Shown: positions 1 through 11,300 of the stretch, piece after piece
How positions within the stretch are numbered: position 1 is the first letter of the stretch
Layout: every line of letters starts with the position of its first letter
Assembly: GCA_002749535.1 (NCBI GenBank)
Contig: MZZL01000394.1
Span: forward strand, 448,461 to 471,836
DNA: 23,376 bases
Origin: Apophysomyces variabilis
Lineage: Eukaryota > Mucoromycota > Mucoromycetes > Mucorales > Mucoraceae
Direction: 5' to 3'
Made by a program: the position numbers and the translations under genes
The notes under the pieces: model-generated
Seen by the model: the letters and a program-made list of their open reading frames with translations, nothing else
Databases searched by the model: none
What the model was told of the DNA's origin: nothing

Positions 1-180
1 GTTGACCACCATCTTTTTTTCTGCCATTCCACCTCTGCTTAATAATACTGCACACTTACGTTGACCACCATCTTTTTTTCCACCATTCTACCTCTGCTTA
101 ATAATACTGCGCTCTTACGTTGACCACCATCTTTTTTTTCCTGCCATTCCACCTCTGCTTAATACTACTGCGCCTTTACT
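1..180. repeat. 59-bp tandem repeat array, about 3 units
   Basis: Units begin with gttgaccaccatc at 1, 60 and 119, giving a period of 59 bp. Each unit contains a T-run, then gccattccacctctgctt, then aataatactgc. The array is cut by the window start, so the true unit number is unknown. The last unit has a slightly different end (tactactgcgcctttact) that is also seen in the last unit of the array at 21811-22087, so the array boundary is conserved between element copies. Confidence 0.95.
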
Positions 181-576
181 AATGTGTTTTCTTGCAATTT
201 ACTTTCTGTTCATTAACTGAGCTATGCTTCATATAATACTTTATAGACTCGTCATCCCATTTAGTAAAAACAACTGCAGTCAACTCAATCTATATTTTCT
301 GAAGCCCCTGACAACGCTTTTTTTATTAACCTTTTGTTGCTTTTTTACATTGTATACGCTATGCAATTACTCATTCGTAATGTGCAGCGTTTATATTCAT
401 ACAACCAAGAATAGTGTAACCAACACTTAAATAGAGGCTGCTAATAATAAACTTATTCAACACAAGGCAAACGTCATTGTGTTATTGTTCAACTATCAGA
501 TTATTTCTTGTTTCTTATATGTACGATGAAAAATCCTTTGAAAAAAGCCAAGTGATACTAAACGGATTAAATGGAT

Positions 577-603
577 TGGATCAGATTGCTTCAATCTGAT
601 CCA
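577..603. repeat. Subterminal palindrome 1 (left hAT end)
   Basis: Arms tggatcagattg and caatctgatcca are perfect 12-bp inverted repeats around a 3-nt loop (ctt). The equivalent place in the other copy (22484-22510) has the loop aag, that is, the reverse complement. Confidence 0.9.
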
Positions 604-628
604 TTTATAAAATGGATTCAAAACTAGT

Positions 629-659
629 GATCCATATCCGACTTAAATGAATATGGATC
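629..659. repeat. Subterminal palindrome 2 (left hAT end)
   Basis: This 31-bp imperfect palindrome has outer arms gatccatat and atatggatc and a core acttaaa. In the second copy (22536-22566) the core is tttaagt, the reverse complement, while the DNA between the two palindromes keeps the same orientation. Confidence 0.85.
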
Positions 660-684
660 AGATCGGATAAATGGATCACAGATT

Positions 685-698
685 TTTGACGATCTCTA
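685..698 (-). repeat. hAT terminal inverted repeat, left copy
   Basis: Plus-strand tttgacgatctcta corresponds to tttgacgatcctta at 22592-22605 and is the inverse of tagggatcatcaaa at 18343-18356. The boundary is fixed because homology to the other copy stops at 698 and Helitron-1 coding sequence begins immediately after. Confidence 0.8.
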
Positions 699-2935
699 AT
701 CTCTCCCACATATTTGCAGGATCTGTCATGTCTCCATGAATTAGTACTAAAATGAAGAGCTGTCTCAAGCTGTTTCCTGAGCAGACATGGATAGCTTCAT
801 TAAAGCAGAGGACCCAATTTTGATCATTCTGTAGAAGACCTTAAGCAACACATGCCTGCTTAAAGGTAGGGTGTACTATACGTCTACCTTGGCCGTCTGT
901 CATAGTGCGCAGATCTTCAAAAGAAGAAGGACCAGGTACAACTGTCAACAGCATCCATAGGTAGTACCTTTCGCCAGCAAAAGGGCTGCAATAGTACATT
1001 CTGCCAATCTGATACCCTTGTTTTCGCTGAAGCCAAACTCATCTGCAGTGATCCCAGTGAAAATAAGCAGGAAAATCATGGTAAAGGTACTTGATCGCAT
1101 CAGGATTTTGTCAATAATAGTCAAAGTAGCTCATAAGCGTTGTGCGACTATTCTTTATCCTTTGTGCAATCTCTTCTCGGTTGCTATCTTGGTCAAAATA
1201 TACAGGCTGTTCTCCAGGAAGATGTATGCTAAGATGAAGCACAGGTGGAAACTCTTCATGGAAAGAGAATTCGAAAAGATTCCATGCTGCTTCTGTCAGA
1301 CCAATGTACCTACCACTCAGGTACTGCTGGATCTTATCATGTTCATTCCTGATTTCCAAGCTAGTGCAGTCAGGTCCCTTATAAACGTACTTGTTAACAT
1401 ATTTGATACTCTTAATTGTTGCATAGACTTCCACATTAATGTATGCCTTGTACTTCTTGAGCAAATAAGCATTGTATGGTATGACCCACATATTGTTGAT
1501 GTAGAACGTTTCTCCTAAATGAGATAGATGGCGAACAGCATGTCTCACTCCATTATCACGTCGATAATATAGTGGATAGCCATCTGTCTCTAACTGCGTC
1601 TCAGATTGGAAAGGTTTAGGATACTTCTTAGAACAAATAAGTCCTCCTGGCCTTGCAGCATTTTCTTTTATGCATGGAGATTTTGGGTTCACAGTTGACC
1701 TACATGGTCTATGGATCATGCAGGATGTTACTATTTCATACAGCTCACAGTCCTCATCTGCATCAGGAAGCTCAGCACTGATGATCTTATCAATATCATC
1801 AATATCGTTGAATTTGTTGTCAATAAAAAGTAGAATATGCACATGTGGAAGACCTTGTTTCTGAAACTCAATGGTCTACACTATGCCTTTGAATTTTCTG
1901 AAAACGTTCTTTGTCTTCAGATCATATAGTAATTCATGCAGCTTTAAGTTGAAAACTCTGGCAATTAGATCAGGCCTGTCAGCAGCAGACTGGCCAGGAA
2001 ACAATTCTGCAGTGATTTCACTCTACCTTGGATTTGCTATGAAAGTGATAAACAGGGATGGCTTGCCTAAATGGCGCACAATTGCTATGGAATTCTGAAA
2101 CAGCTGTGCCATGAACCTCAGGCCACTATGATAACTGCTGGGTAACACAAACCGTCAGCCAACAGCAGAAACATCTACGTTATCCTGCACTAGTACATCA
2201 GCCAAGCCATTGTAAAGATCAACTCGAATCCTATTTTGATTTTTGTAAAACCACTCAAGTTTTGTCTGGTCACATATAGCCCATGCATCTACCAAAAATT
2301 GCTGGAACAGCCGTCAAGCATAAAATATTGTCGAGAACTCTCTGCTCTGCAAGTGTAGATAAAAACAGTAATATGCTCGCTGCCCTAGCTGCATATGCTG
2401 ACACTGAGTACCATCAGCAGTTTCAATCGCATTAAGTGTAAGTCCCCATGTCCAACCAAACTCCCTATGGGGGAAAAGCAGCACGTAGTGCAATGGCATG
2501 TATGCACCGTGAGTCTGATTTATCTGAGTCAAACTTGGTTGGCCATCAGTGCTTCGATATCTGACAATGATGTCTCTATAAGATCCAGTGCTCTGAGATC
2601 CTGCTTTAAAATTTGCAACTTGTTCAGGCACTATTGCAGCAACTTCATCAGCTGTAGGTAGGTTTTCTGTGCGTTGATCTGAACCTTGGATAAGCTGCAT
2701 CCTCATTGAAGGGCTGATGGTAACATGAGCACTCTCCCCTCTTTCAAACCTATGATGATGCTCCTGTAAAACTTCGAACGCTGTCTTATAGACGCGAATA
2801 AAAGGGTTATTGATCTCATGAAGCATCTCAGTCAAACGTTGAATGATTTGACTATCAAGCTCAGCATATTGTGCAGAGCGAGCAATGCTGGCATATGAAG
2901 GGTCATATATGTAAAATTGAGTAAAGAAAGGAGGT
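699..2935 (-). pseudogene. Helitron-1 Rep protein, middle portion (interrupted, stop-ridden)
   Basis: This is the continuation of the Helitron replication initiator whose N-terminus is at 14577-15395. Read on the minus strand it shows the Helitron_like_N region with LHYVLLFPHREFGW (about 2500), RLFQQFLVDAWA (about 2300) and AIVRHLGKPSLFITF. It then has the HUH metal-binding motif in QGLPHVHILLF (about 1850) and the catalytic tyrosine pair in KYVNKYVYKG (Y-x3-Y, about 1390). After these come the GERYYL, SFEDLRT and FKQAC blocks that precede the helicase in the family. In-frame stops are at 2314-2316, 1111-1113, 1039-1041 and 841-843, with a further TAG just before the HUH motif. The gene is cut off at 698 by the hAT end, so no helicase domain remains. 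A sequence of this kind would nick and rejoin single-stranded DNA in rolling-circle transposition; this copy is dead. Confidence 0.88.
2931..2935. repeat. Chromovirus target-site duplication, left (gaggt)
   Basis: The five bases directly left of the 5' LTR, gaggt, match aaggt at 14577-14581 right of the 3' LTR in 4 of 5 positions; the one mismatch is a G/A transition. Five bases is the usual duplication length for Ty3-type integrases. Removing the element and one duplication rejoins the Helitron-1 reading frame. Confidence 0.85.
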
Positions 2936-3288
2936 TGTCGTATCCATAGCTATAATGGATACTCTCACTACTCCGATTATGTCTAAATAGGGAAGATGGA
3001 CTTTAAACACAGACTTATATAATACGGGATTAAGCAATCTTAACTCAGTTCCTTAATACAATGAACAATGCCGAGCTTCTATGATCCGCTACGGAGAAGT
3101 CTCTCCATTATAGAAGGCAATTACAAATCACTAAATACAAAGCACAGTCCATAATCACAGTCCTGTCCATCTAGACCCACAGACATTTTAGTATAAAAGA
3201 GTAATGTTTTTATTTGAATAAAGATCATCTTACATTGAGTCTCGCATATATTGCTTGTCTCTTTTTTCTCATCAGATAAAACATTACA
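2936..3288 (+). repeat. 5' LTR, 353 bp
   Basis: It starts tgtcgtatcc and ends acattaca, and aligns without gaps to the split 3' LTR. Differences are 14 transitions (about 4%). It contains a TATA-like tataaaag at 3192-3199 and an aataaa at 3217-3222, candidates for the start of transcription and the polyadenylation signal of the element. The Gag ATG follows only 25 nt after the LTR end. Confidence 0.95.
3192..3199 (+). promoter_or_regulatory. Candidate TATA box in the 5' LTR
   Basis: tataaaag lies about 120 bp before the Gag ATG and is conserved in the 3' LTR copy (in 14318-14576). The role is inferred from position; no start site can be seen directly. Confidence 0.5.
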
Positions 3289-3312
3289 TTTTTTTATGTG
3301 AATTCTTGAATC

Positions 3313-6300
3313 ATGTCTCAATCCAACGTACCTGCTACTGGTTTCTCTGGTTCTTCTGGTTCCTCTGGTTCTCCTGGTATCCCCAACTCATCTGCAATGT
3401 CCGTTGACTTGCAACTGAGCAATGTTTCCTCTCTTTTGGGTTCTGAGGCTGGTTCAGTGTCTACTTCTAGTAGCATTGACTGCAAAAAAGAGGCCATTGA
3501 ACGAATGTCGGAAAGGTTAGCTACTTTGGCTGAACGCTTGGCCATGGATCTTCCTGCTGAGGAGCTCGCTGCTGTTCATGAACAGTATGAGCAACTCAAT
3601 AAAAATCTCGAGATGGTGTTGTCCACTTACCACCAGTTAATAAAAAAACCCAAGACCACCACGGCGTCTACTACAGTTCCCATCTCCTGCACTATGGTTC
3701 TTCCTGGTGACTTACCTCTATTTCAATGGTCTGGCAACGTCATTGATTCCAAGAAGACAGTCTTTGAGACTGTGGAGGAATGTCTTGACCGGTTTGAGGA
3801 CGTGGTGCAATCCTACCATCAAAGCATGGATGACAATTGGCACCTCCTTCTTCCTCGTATGCTGTCGCCAGAACAACGTTCATGGTTTGACGCCCATCTG
3901 CGTCCGTATCTGGAAAGACCCTGGTCCTTCATGCGCAAGGTCATTATGAAGAAATATAGCATCAATGATGCCGAACGCCAAGCCCAACGAAGCAAGGATC
4001 TTATCAACTTGACTATGTCAAAAGATGAATTGGTCAATAGATATATGGACAAATTCCATCGCATCTGTCGTGAAGCTGGTTGGGAAAACGACCACAAATC
4101 TGCTGCCATTTATATCAACTCTCTCATTCTGGAACTCGCCTACCATGTTTGGCTTGCACAAGTGAACATGCCCTCAGAGCAACGGAGTAATGTTGACCAT
4201 GCTGCTGCCATTGCCCGCTCCTTGTATGGGAAGGTCATACTCTCTCACCACAGTTATGAATCTTGCAACGTAGTCATGTCTGGTCTGTCTGGTGCTCGCC
4301 CTGGTGTGGTTGTCGCTTCCTCATCCTCTTCTTCTAGTCCTTCCAGGTTGTCTGGTGTCAGCGGCAAGCATCGCAAATCTGTTCACAAATACTGCCGCAT
4401 GCACGGCAAGGGCAAACATTCATCTGAGGAATGCCAAGGTATCATTGACTTGCTGAAAAGCAAAGGTGGCTGGGTTCAAAAACCCTCAGGCAACGATCAG
4501 CACGCCAGTTCTCATGGTTCTGACAAACACAAGATGTGTTTCAAGTGCGGTGCTTCATGGTCTCCAGGCCATTCTTGTGGAAAAGGCAAAATGTTGGCAA
4601 TCCACTTGGCCACTCTGGCTAAAAAGGATGACGTTGACTCCGCCGCCACTTCCACTTCCACCTCTGCTCCGACCACTACAGAAGACGTGGTGATGGAAGA
4701 ATCTGACCTAGACAATGTGTTTTACAACGTATGCACTATGTGTAAGTCAACACACGTAAAAGCTCTCTGTTCAGCACAAAACACTAATACTTTCTTTGTA
4801 TCAATTGTCATACAGGATGAACCCTTGTGGGCTTTCATCAACACCAGCACTACTTTCAGTGCTGTCTCCCCTTCTGTCTGCCGCCGCCTTTCATTGGTTG
4901 TGACACCTTGCTCCAGCAAGATTGGTCTGGCTTCTGCAGGAGCTTTTGTTGATAGAATTGGTACAACAAAGAAAATAAAAGTTGTTCATAATGGAAAAAC
5001 TGTCTTCCATTCTTTTGATGTGTTTGAATTAAATGAGAACGCCAATGTTTCCATTGGCACAGATCTTATGCCTCACCTTGGTATTTATCTTATGGGATTA
5101 GCTCCTTGCTGGCACAAATCTGGATTACCTTAATCACCTGAGCCTATTGATCAGATAGAGCCCAACAATTCACCTGTTGGTTCCCTTCATGATCAACAAA
5201 CGTTTCAGAAATCCATTCAACCTTATCTTAAAGCAAACAGTCTTATTCCCAAGACTTCATTCTGCACCATGCCAGAATCAGTTATCTGCTTAGACACTCC
5301 TACAGGCAAAACTGCTTATCGCTGTCAATATCCTTTACCACAAATTCTGACTCCTATTATACAGGAGCAAATTGACAAATGGCTCAATGATGGTATCATT
5401 ACATACGCACCCGTCAACATGGAATAGAACAGTCTATTGACATTTGCTCCTAAGAAGGACGCTCAGGGCAATTACACAGGTCGACGTCTGTGTCTTGATC
5501 CACGACACATTAACAACCTCTTGCCTGACGATCGTTTCCCATTACCTCTTATCTGAGAGATTTTTCAGAAGCTTTCTGGTGCTACCATATTCACTACATT
5601 GGATTTGAAAAACGCTTTTCACCAGTTTAAGATTTATGAACCGCATCAACACAAAATTGCTTTTACTTTTAATGGCATCCAATACATGTTTAAAGGCTGT
5701 CCTTTTGGATTGAAACTAATCTCTTCCAAATTCCAAAGAGTCATGAACCTCTTGTACAAGGACACACCATTCATCTTAACCTTTGTTGACGACATTATCG
5801 TCTTCTCAAAATCACTTGAGGAACATACTGTACACGTTCAACAAGCTATTCAAAAACTTACGAACGTCAATCTCATACTAAATCCAGACAAATGTCATTT
5901 TGCACAACAGTCTGTCCACTTACTGGGATTTTGCCTTAGCGCACAAGGCATTTTACTGGACCCGCGCAAGGTTACAAATGTTGAACAATGGCCACAGCCC
6001 AAAACAGGCAAAGATATCCAACGCTTTCTAGGGCTCGTCAATTACTTCAGAGAACACATCCCTTTAATCTCTACACTTACCACACCATTGGACCAATTAC
6101 GCAATGCTGGTAAACTAGATCATCTTTGGACTAATGAACAGCAAGAGTCTTTTTTCAAAGTCAAACATGCGCTACAACATGCACCTGTACTTAGCCCAGC
6201 TGATACATCCTATCCTTTCTGTGTTGCTACTGACGCATCCAACGTGGGAATTGGCGCCGTGCTTTACCAGGTCATTAACAGCCATTATTGCTACATTGGT

Positions 6301-7974
6301 TTCATGGCTCGTTCATTATCTAAATCTGAACGCAACTATTCTATGACCAAATGCGAACTTTTGGCTATTGTATATGCTTTTACAAAGTTCCACCAATTTT
6401 TATGGGGTCGTCATTTCACTTTGTTTACCGACCACAAAGCATTGGTCTATTTACACACGCAACCCATTGCTAGCCCGATGATGATCAATTGGTTAGACAC
6501 CATTTGCGACTACCATTGCACTATCGTGCATCATCCTGGAGTAAAAAACGTTTTGCCTGATGCTTTATCTCACCTTTTTGACCCTGCAAAAATGCTGGTA
6601 GAGGGGAATATGGTCAAAACGCCTACAACTGAACAGAAATACCTGTCATGTAAAGCGCAACTTGACTACATCACACCGCCCAAAACAGAACGTGCTAATA
6701 TTATATTGCAAGCACACCTGAACAGTCATTTTGGTGCAGAAGCAATCGTTAACGCAATCCATAGTGACGGAATGCATTGGGAAAATCTCAAACGCGATGC
6801 TCTTAATGCTGTCACCAGTTGTCCAGAATGTCAGCGCTTCAATATTGCTAAACATAGTTATCATCCATTATGCAGTATTACAGCCAATGCACCCAGAGAT
6901 CACTGGGCAATCGACCTGGATGATTTAAACATTACCAGCAACAACAGTAATAATTATATTTTAGTCATGGTTGACATATTTACTCACTTTTATATTTTAC
7001 AAGCGATACCTGACAAAACTGCACTCACAATTGCCAAACAACTCATTCATGTCTTTTGCAACTATGGCTTTCCCAAAGTCTTACAGTCTGACAATGGTAC
7101 TGAGTTTGTTAATGAAATTTGTTCATTGCTTGTCAAGCATTCAGGGATTGACCACAGACTGGTTACACCTTATCACCCACACGCTAATGGCGTAGTGGAA
7201 AAATAGGTTCACACAATCAAAGAAGTAGTGGTCAAATGCCTTCAAGGAGCAAAACGGGATTGGGATCTTTATGTACCTAGTGCACAACTGGCCATCAATA
7301 CAAAACATACCAAGCTGCACAAGACACAGCCCTTTGCACTCATGTTTACAAGAAAACCTAACGTGCTGATGGATCACAGGGAAGTTAAAACTGGTGACGC
7401 CTCTTTGAACTCCAAAGATACAAAGGCACTCCATAAACGCCTTAAGGAAATGGAGGACGTTGTCATACCAGCTATATGCAAACGCACTGAGGCAATACAG
7501 GCAGCCCAACAAGGCAAATTCGCAGATGACCATCACATCATCCAATTTCCTGTTGGTAGCAAAGTTATGATCAAAAACATATCCCACAAATCTAAAACGG
7601 ATTATTGCTATGAAGGGCCATTCACAGTATATGGCAAGAACAAAGGAGGCAGCTATGTGCTGATAGATAAAACAGGTGCACTGCTCGCCCATAATATTCC
7701 TCCTTCACACATTAAGATGATTTCCCAAGACTCAGTGGTATCATCAGACAATGTTTATGAAGTTCAAGCTATACTGGATCACAAAGGTAAAAATGGCAAC
7801 TACCTTTATAGAGTACAATGGAAGAATTACACTGAGGAAGATGACACTTGGGAACCTCCTGAACACTTTAACAATCCATCATTAATTGATAAATATTGGC
7901 AAAGACAGAATATGAACGTTAAGCGCAAACAGACCCAAGTTCCAACGAGGTCTTCTAAACGCAGACACACTTAG
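3313..7974 (+). pseudogene. gag-pol: Chromovirus Gag-Pol polyprotein (one frame, four in-frame stops)
   Basis: A single frame of 1554 codons holds, in order: Gag with a Ser/Gly-rich start; a C/H-rich stretch CRMHGKGKHSSEEC; a zinc knuckle C409-x2-C412-x7-H420-x-C422; a retropepsin domain; reverse transcriptase (LDLKNAFHQF, then FVDD at about residue 824); RNase H (ATDASNVGIGAVL, KCELLAIV, TDHKAL); integrase with an H-x3-H/C-x2-C finger (AHLNSHFG, CPECQ) and DDE residues at 6913, 7090 and 7198; and a C-terminal chromodomain (VQAILDH, YRVQWKNYTEEDDTWEPPEHF). The chromodomain identifies a chromovirus, whose family uses it to target chromatin. Stops are TAA 5131-5133, TAG 5425-5427, TGA 5554-5556 and TAG 7204-7206, with no frameshift. 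The protease triad reads NTS instead of DTG at 4840-4848. One continuous Gag-Pol frame is a known arrangement in some chromoviruses. The copy cannot make a working polyprotein. Confidence 0.95.
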
Positions 7975-8105
7975 GCAAGTCTTTTCCCTACTTTTTTCCC
8001 ACTGGGTTTTTTCAAAAGGGTTTTTATCGACAACGCCATTCAGTAGTTGCTATGCTACTTACAAGTGCTTCTACCAATCGGTTGTTCCAACCTGGTAGGG
8101 GGTAA
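7975..8105 (+). other. 3' untranslated segment and polypurine tract of the chromovirus
   Basis: Between the Gag-Pol stop and the 3' LTR lie 131 bp with T-rich and short G-rich runs. It ends in ggtagggggtaa (8094-8105), which directly abuts the LTR start and is the expected position of the plus-strand primer. Confidence 0.8.
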
Positions 8106-8199
8106 TGTCATATCCATAGCTATAATGGATACTCTCACTACTCTGATTATGTCTAAATAGGGAAGATGGACTTTAAACATGAACTTATATAATACAGGA
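8106..8199 (+). repeat. 3' LTR, left piece (94 bp)
   Basis: It aligns to 2936-3029 of the 5' LTR and stops at 8199 where Helitron-2 starts. Differences in this piece are cg/ca, cg/tg and similar transitions. The remainder of the LTR resumes at 14318. Confidence 0.95.
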
Positions 8200-8242
8200 C
8201 TAGCTTGTCGCGCTTCGCGCTCTTGGGGGCGGAGCCCCAAGG
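8200..8242 (-). other. Helitron-2 3' terminus with GC-rich hairpins
   Basis: In element orientation the order is a hairpin cttggggc/gccccaag type (8223-8242), a second short inverted repeat gcgc-gaa-gcgc, then acaag and the terminal CTAG (8203-8200). A GC-rich hairpin shortly before a CTRR end is the transposition-termination signal known for Helitrons. The local GC content contrasts sharply with the AT-rich surroundings. Confidence 0.85.
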
Positions 8243-8391
8243 TATAAAAAAATTCGTATGTTTTGTTTATGGATAATATATAGAAGTAATAGTGAATACA
8301 AAAAATTTACAGATATAATATTATGGCAAGAAGGTACTTGAATGAGATAGGAAGAGAATAGATGATATGACTATGTACATAGTATAGATAT

Positions 8392-11300
8392 TTACAGATA
8401 GTTTGGTAATGCTTGATGATATACAATGTTTTTGGTAATGGGTTGCTGGGTATCATTCCATTCATACATGATTCTCAAGTTGGCAGTGTCTGTCACCCTC
8501 GAAAGAGCAACATACAACTGACCATGAGAAAACACAGATTCTGGGAGGTATATTCCCACATGCTTGAGCGTCTGCCCTTGAGCCTTGTTGATTGTCATGC
8601 AAAAGGCCAGTTTGATAGGAAACTGGGTCCTCGCGAGGGTAAATGGCAGGTTGGTGTCAGTGTATAGAAGCTTAATTCGTGGTATAGATACACACGTCCC
8701 TGCATTTCTCCCCATGGCAATATCAGCCTCAATGACACGTTGGTGCAATGCTCGAACTATCAAGTGGGTGCCATTGCACAGGCCAGCCTTCGGATCGAGG
8801 TTTCTCAAGAGGACAACAGGCATGTTCAACTTCAAGCTCAAGTGATGGGGAGAAAGAGCTAAAACCAACAATTAGCAAAGCATAATGACAGATGAAGCAT
8901 TAAACATACCGGCAAATGATAACGAATTTAGAAAGTCCACAGGAATGTCTTCAGTTTGCTCGAAGTCAGGGACTGAATCAGCACTGCAGTAAGTTATGGC
9001 ATTCCCAGGAAACTTGGTGATGATGATGTCATTAAGTTTGTGGACATGTTCATTTTTAGGGGTAAGGATGGCACGATCAGTAAGTGCGCTGGTATCAGCA
9101 GAAGAGGTGGTATTGAGAGCTGCATGGTATATTGCTTCAATGAGGTTATGTACGTTTGTACCTGGTATACACCACTGTGGGTTGAGCAGGATATATTGTG
9201 AATTGTGGACTTGAAGAAATGAAAAATGGTAGGTGAATCAATAAGCATAAGATCAACTGGCAGTGACACTTACCTGCTGGGAGCTGACCATCACCAACCT
9301 TAAGGAGAAAGTCTGCAAAATAACATTGCTGCTCGGCATGCAGATCGCTACCTTGCAGGTTTTGGAGTCTCATGTTGATAGACAATGAGACTACCTTGAC
9401 GTTTCTCCAGAAGGTGGAACAGATAATGCTGGCATTTACCTGATCGGCTTCAGAGCCCCTCTTCACCACGGGTAAGACTTGATGAAAGTCACTGCCAAAA
9501 ACAACGACTTTGCCTCCAAAAGGTATAGATTCGTAATTTGCGTCCAAAGCCCCTATGACATCACGAAGGGAGCGGTCAACGGCTTCAAGAGAATACCTGT
9601 GAGTCATGGGAGCTTCATCCCAAACGATCAACGTGGTTTTATGGATAAGCCTTGCAAGGGCACTGTTGACGGGTATATTGCAGGTAAGGTTATCTTCCAT
9701 GACGCCAGCGACAATGGGTATCTTAAAGCGGGAATGTGCAGTAACACCTCCGTCCAGAAGCAACGCAGCAACACCTGTGGAGGCGACTGTGAGAGCGATC
9801 TTTCCTTGTACACGGGTATGGGCAAGAAGGGTGTTATAAACGAACGTTTTTCCACATCCTCCGGCACCTTCCAAAAAGAACATTCGTTGTGGGGTATCCT
9901 CGTTTTCAACAGCAGCAATGATAGCGCGGAAAGCAGCAGTTTGATTGGGATTAAATTTCGCCATGCTATCATCCGCTTGTTGTCATAGGTTGGTGATATC
10001 ATGATCCAGCTGTTCAATGATTAGGGTATCTTGCAAGCATGTGCAAAGGGATATAGAGCTGGATGAGGGTAATAGCGGCATTGAAGGGTAATCAGCAAGG
10101 CAACGGCCATGGCAGGAGAGGAGAAGATTTATATACTGTAATGCCTCGTTTATACATGCTGATATGTCAGGTATCAAGTTCTGTCTACGGTATTGTTGCT
10201 GATAATGTATGGACAAATCTTCTGCATACTTTCTCCATAGCTGCCCAGGATTGGTGGGATCGCCAAACACCAAGATGATGACGAATAGTTGAAGCAGACG
10301 GTGTCCAGATGTTACAACATGGATTGCCTCCCTAAGACATCGGTCGTATTCATCGTCACCATCAAGCAAACCAAGTGCTTCAGCTGCTGCGCGGAAGGTA
10401 GGGTATTCTTGGCCATCAACGGTGCGCATATCCCTGAAAGACGTTTTCTTGGGTATATGGTGAAGAAGAATTCAGAGAGCAAAGCGTTCAGAGTCAGAAG
10501 GGGGTGCAAAATACACTCTACCAACCATATCCATGTGACGTGAATGCTTCTTCCACTGCCAGGAGGTCTTATTCCAGGTATAATGCTGAGGTATCTCGTA
10601 GTAACAGAATCTGTGAGCGTTTGTGTCGAGACTGAAGGCATGATAGGACAATAGATGGTAAATGTTAATTTATGTTAAATTAGAGATGTGAACAACTTAT
10701 ACGTTGAGCTCAAAGTAAGCATCCAACGTGGTTATATGGCTGGCTAAGCGCTCTTGCACCTCCTCTACTGGCTCACCTTCTCAGAACACGATGGTTTGTT
10801 TCTCTTCCAGATGGAGGGCAAGTCACTGAACAGCAGGGTATCGTCTAAAAAGATGGAAATGGTATAGCCTCCAAAAAGCTTCAGAGGCAAAGACATATCG
10901 GGCGTCTTGGTATAAGGATATTTCATCGATTGGCTGATTATCGCGTGGTTGTTCCTGGCAGAGTGCGATCATTGCTCGGTCCTGACCTTTATAAACGTAC
11001 TTGTACAGGTACTTTACAGCTCTGATGCTTGTGGCGATCTCAACATTGATGTGAGCGTTGTACTTTGTACAGAGGTACAGATTATGTGGAACAACCCAGC
11101 GGTTATCTAGCTCTGGGGCATTCAATGATCGTTTAAACATGCGGCCGTCATTTCGTCTCCTGTAGATTGGGTATCCATCTGTGGTATTTGAAGTTTCTGT
11201 GGTAAATTCTTTCGGGTATCTTTTGGTACATTTGCCGTTCTGCATACATGGTGCTCGTGGGTTCAGCAGTCTGCACAGTCCTAAACCAAACCTGTCAGCG

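Larger units (their letters stand above)
1..698. mobile_element. hAT-family element, right terminal part (partial copy)
   Basis: This stretch matches 21908-22605 at a constant offset of 21907, nearly all differences being transitions apart from the two palindrome cores. It holds a 59-bp tandem array (1 to about 180), an AT-rich spacer, two palindromes (577-603 and 629-659) and a terminal inverted repeat ending at 698. The terminal motif on the minus strand reads tagagatcgtcaaa and resembles the left end of the hAT element at 18343. Helitron-1 coding sequence starts directly at 699, so this element end lies inside Helitron-1. The rest of the element lies outside the window. No gene is supported in it: a 68-codon frame (224-430) is also present in the other copy but shows no sign of selection. 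Confidence 0.8.

Noticed and set aside
1..180. Tandem array as CRISPR-like repeat
   Set aside because: Units are directly adjacent with a 59-bp period and no unique spacers; the genome is eukaryotic.
224..430. 68-codon hydrophobic frame, also found at 22131-22337
   Set aside because: It is shared only because the element end is duplicated. Of five nucleotide differences three change the residue, so there is no sign of protein selection, and no family motif is visible.
1018..1518. 166-codon plus-strand frame
   Set aside because: It is the antisense shadow of the Helitron-1 Rep catalytic region (Tyr motif near 1390).
5131..5133. Programmed stop readthrough between Gag and Pol
   Set aside because: Three further stops exist downstream in Pol and the first lies after the protease motif; mutation explains all four equally.
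7141..7692. 183-codon antisense frame within integrase
   Set aside because: It overlaps a well-supported Gag-Pol frame on the other strand and has no recognisable domain.
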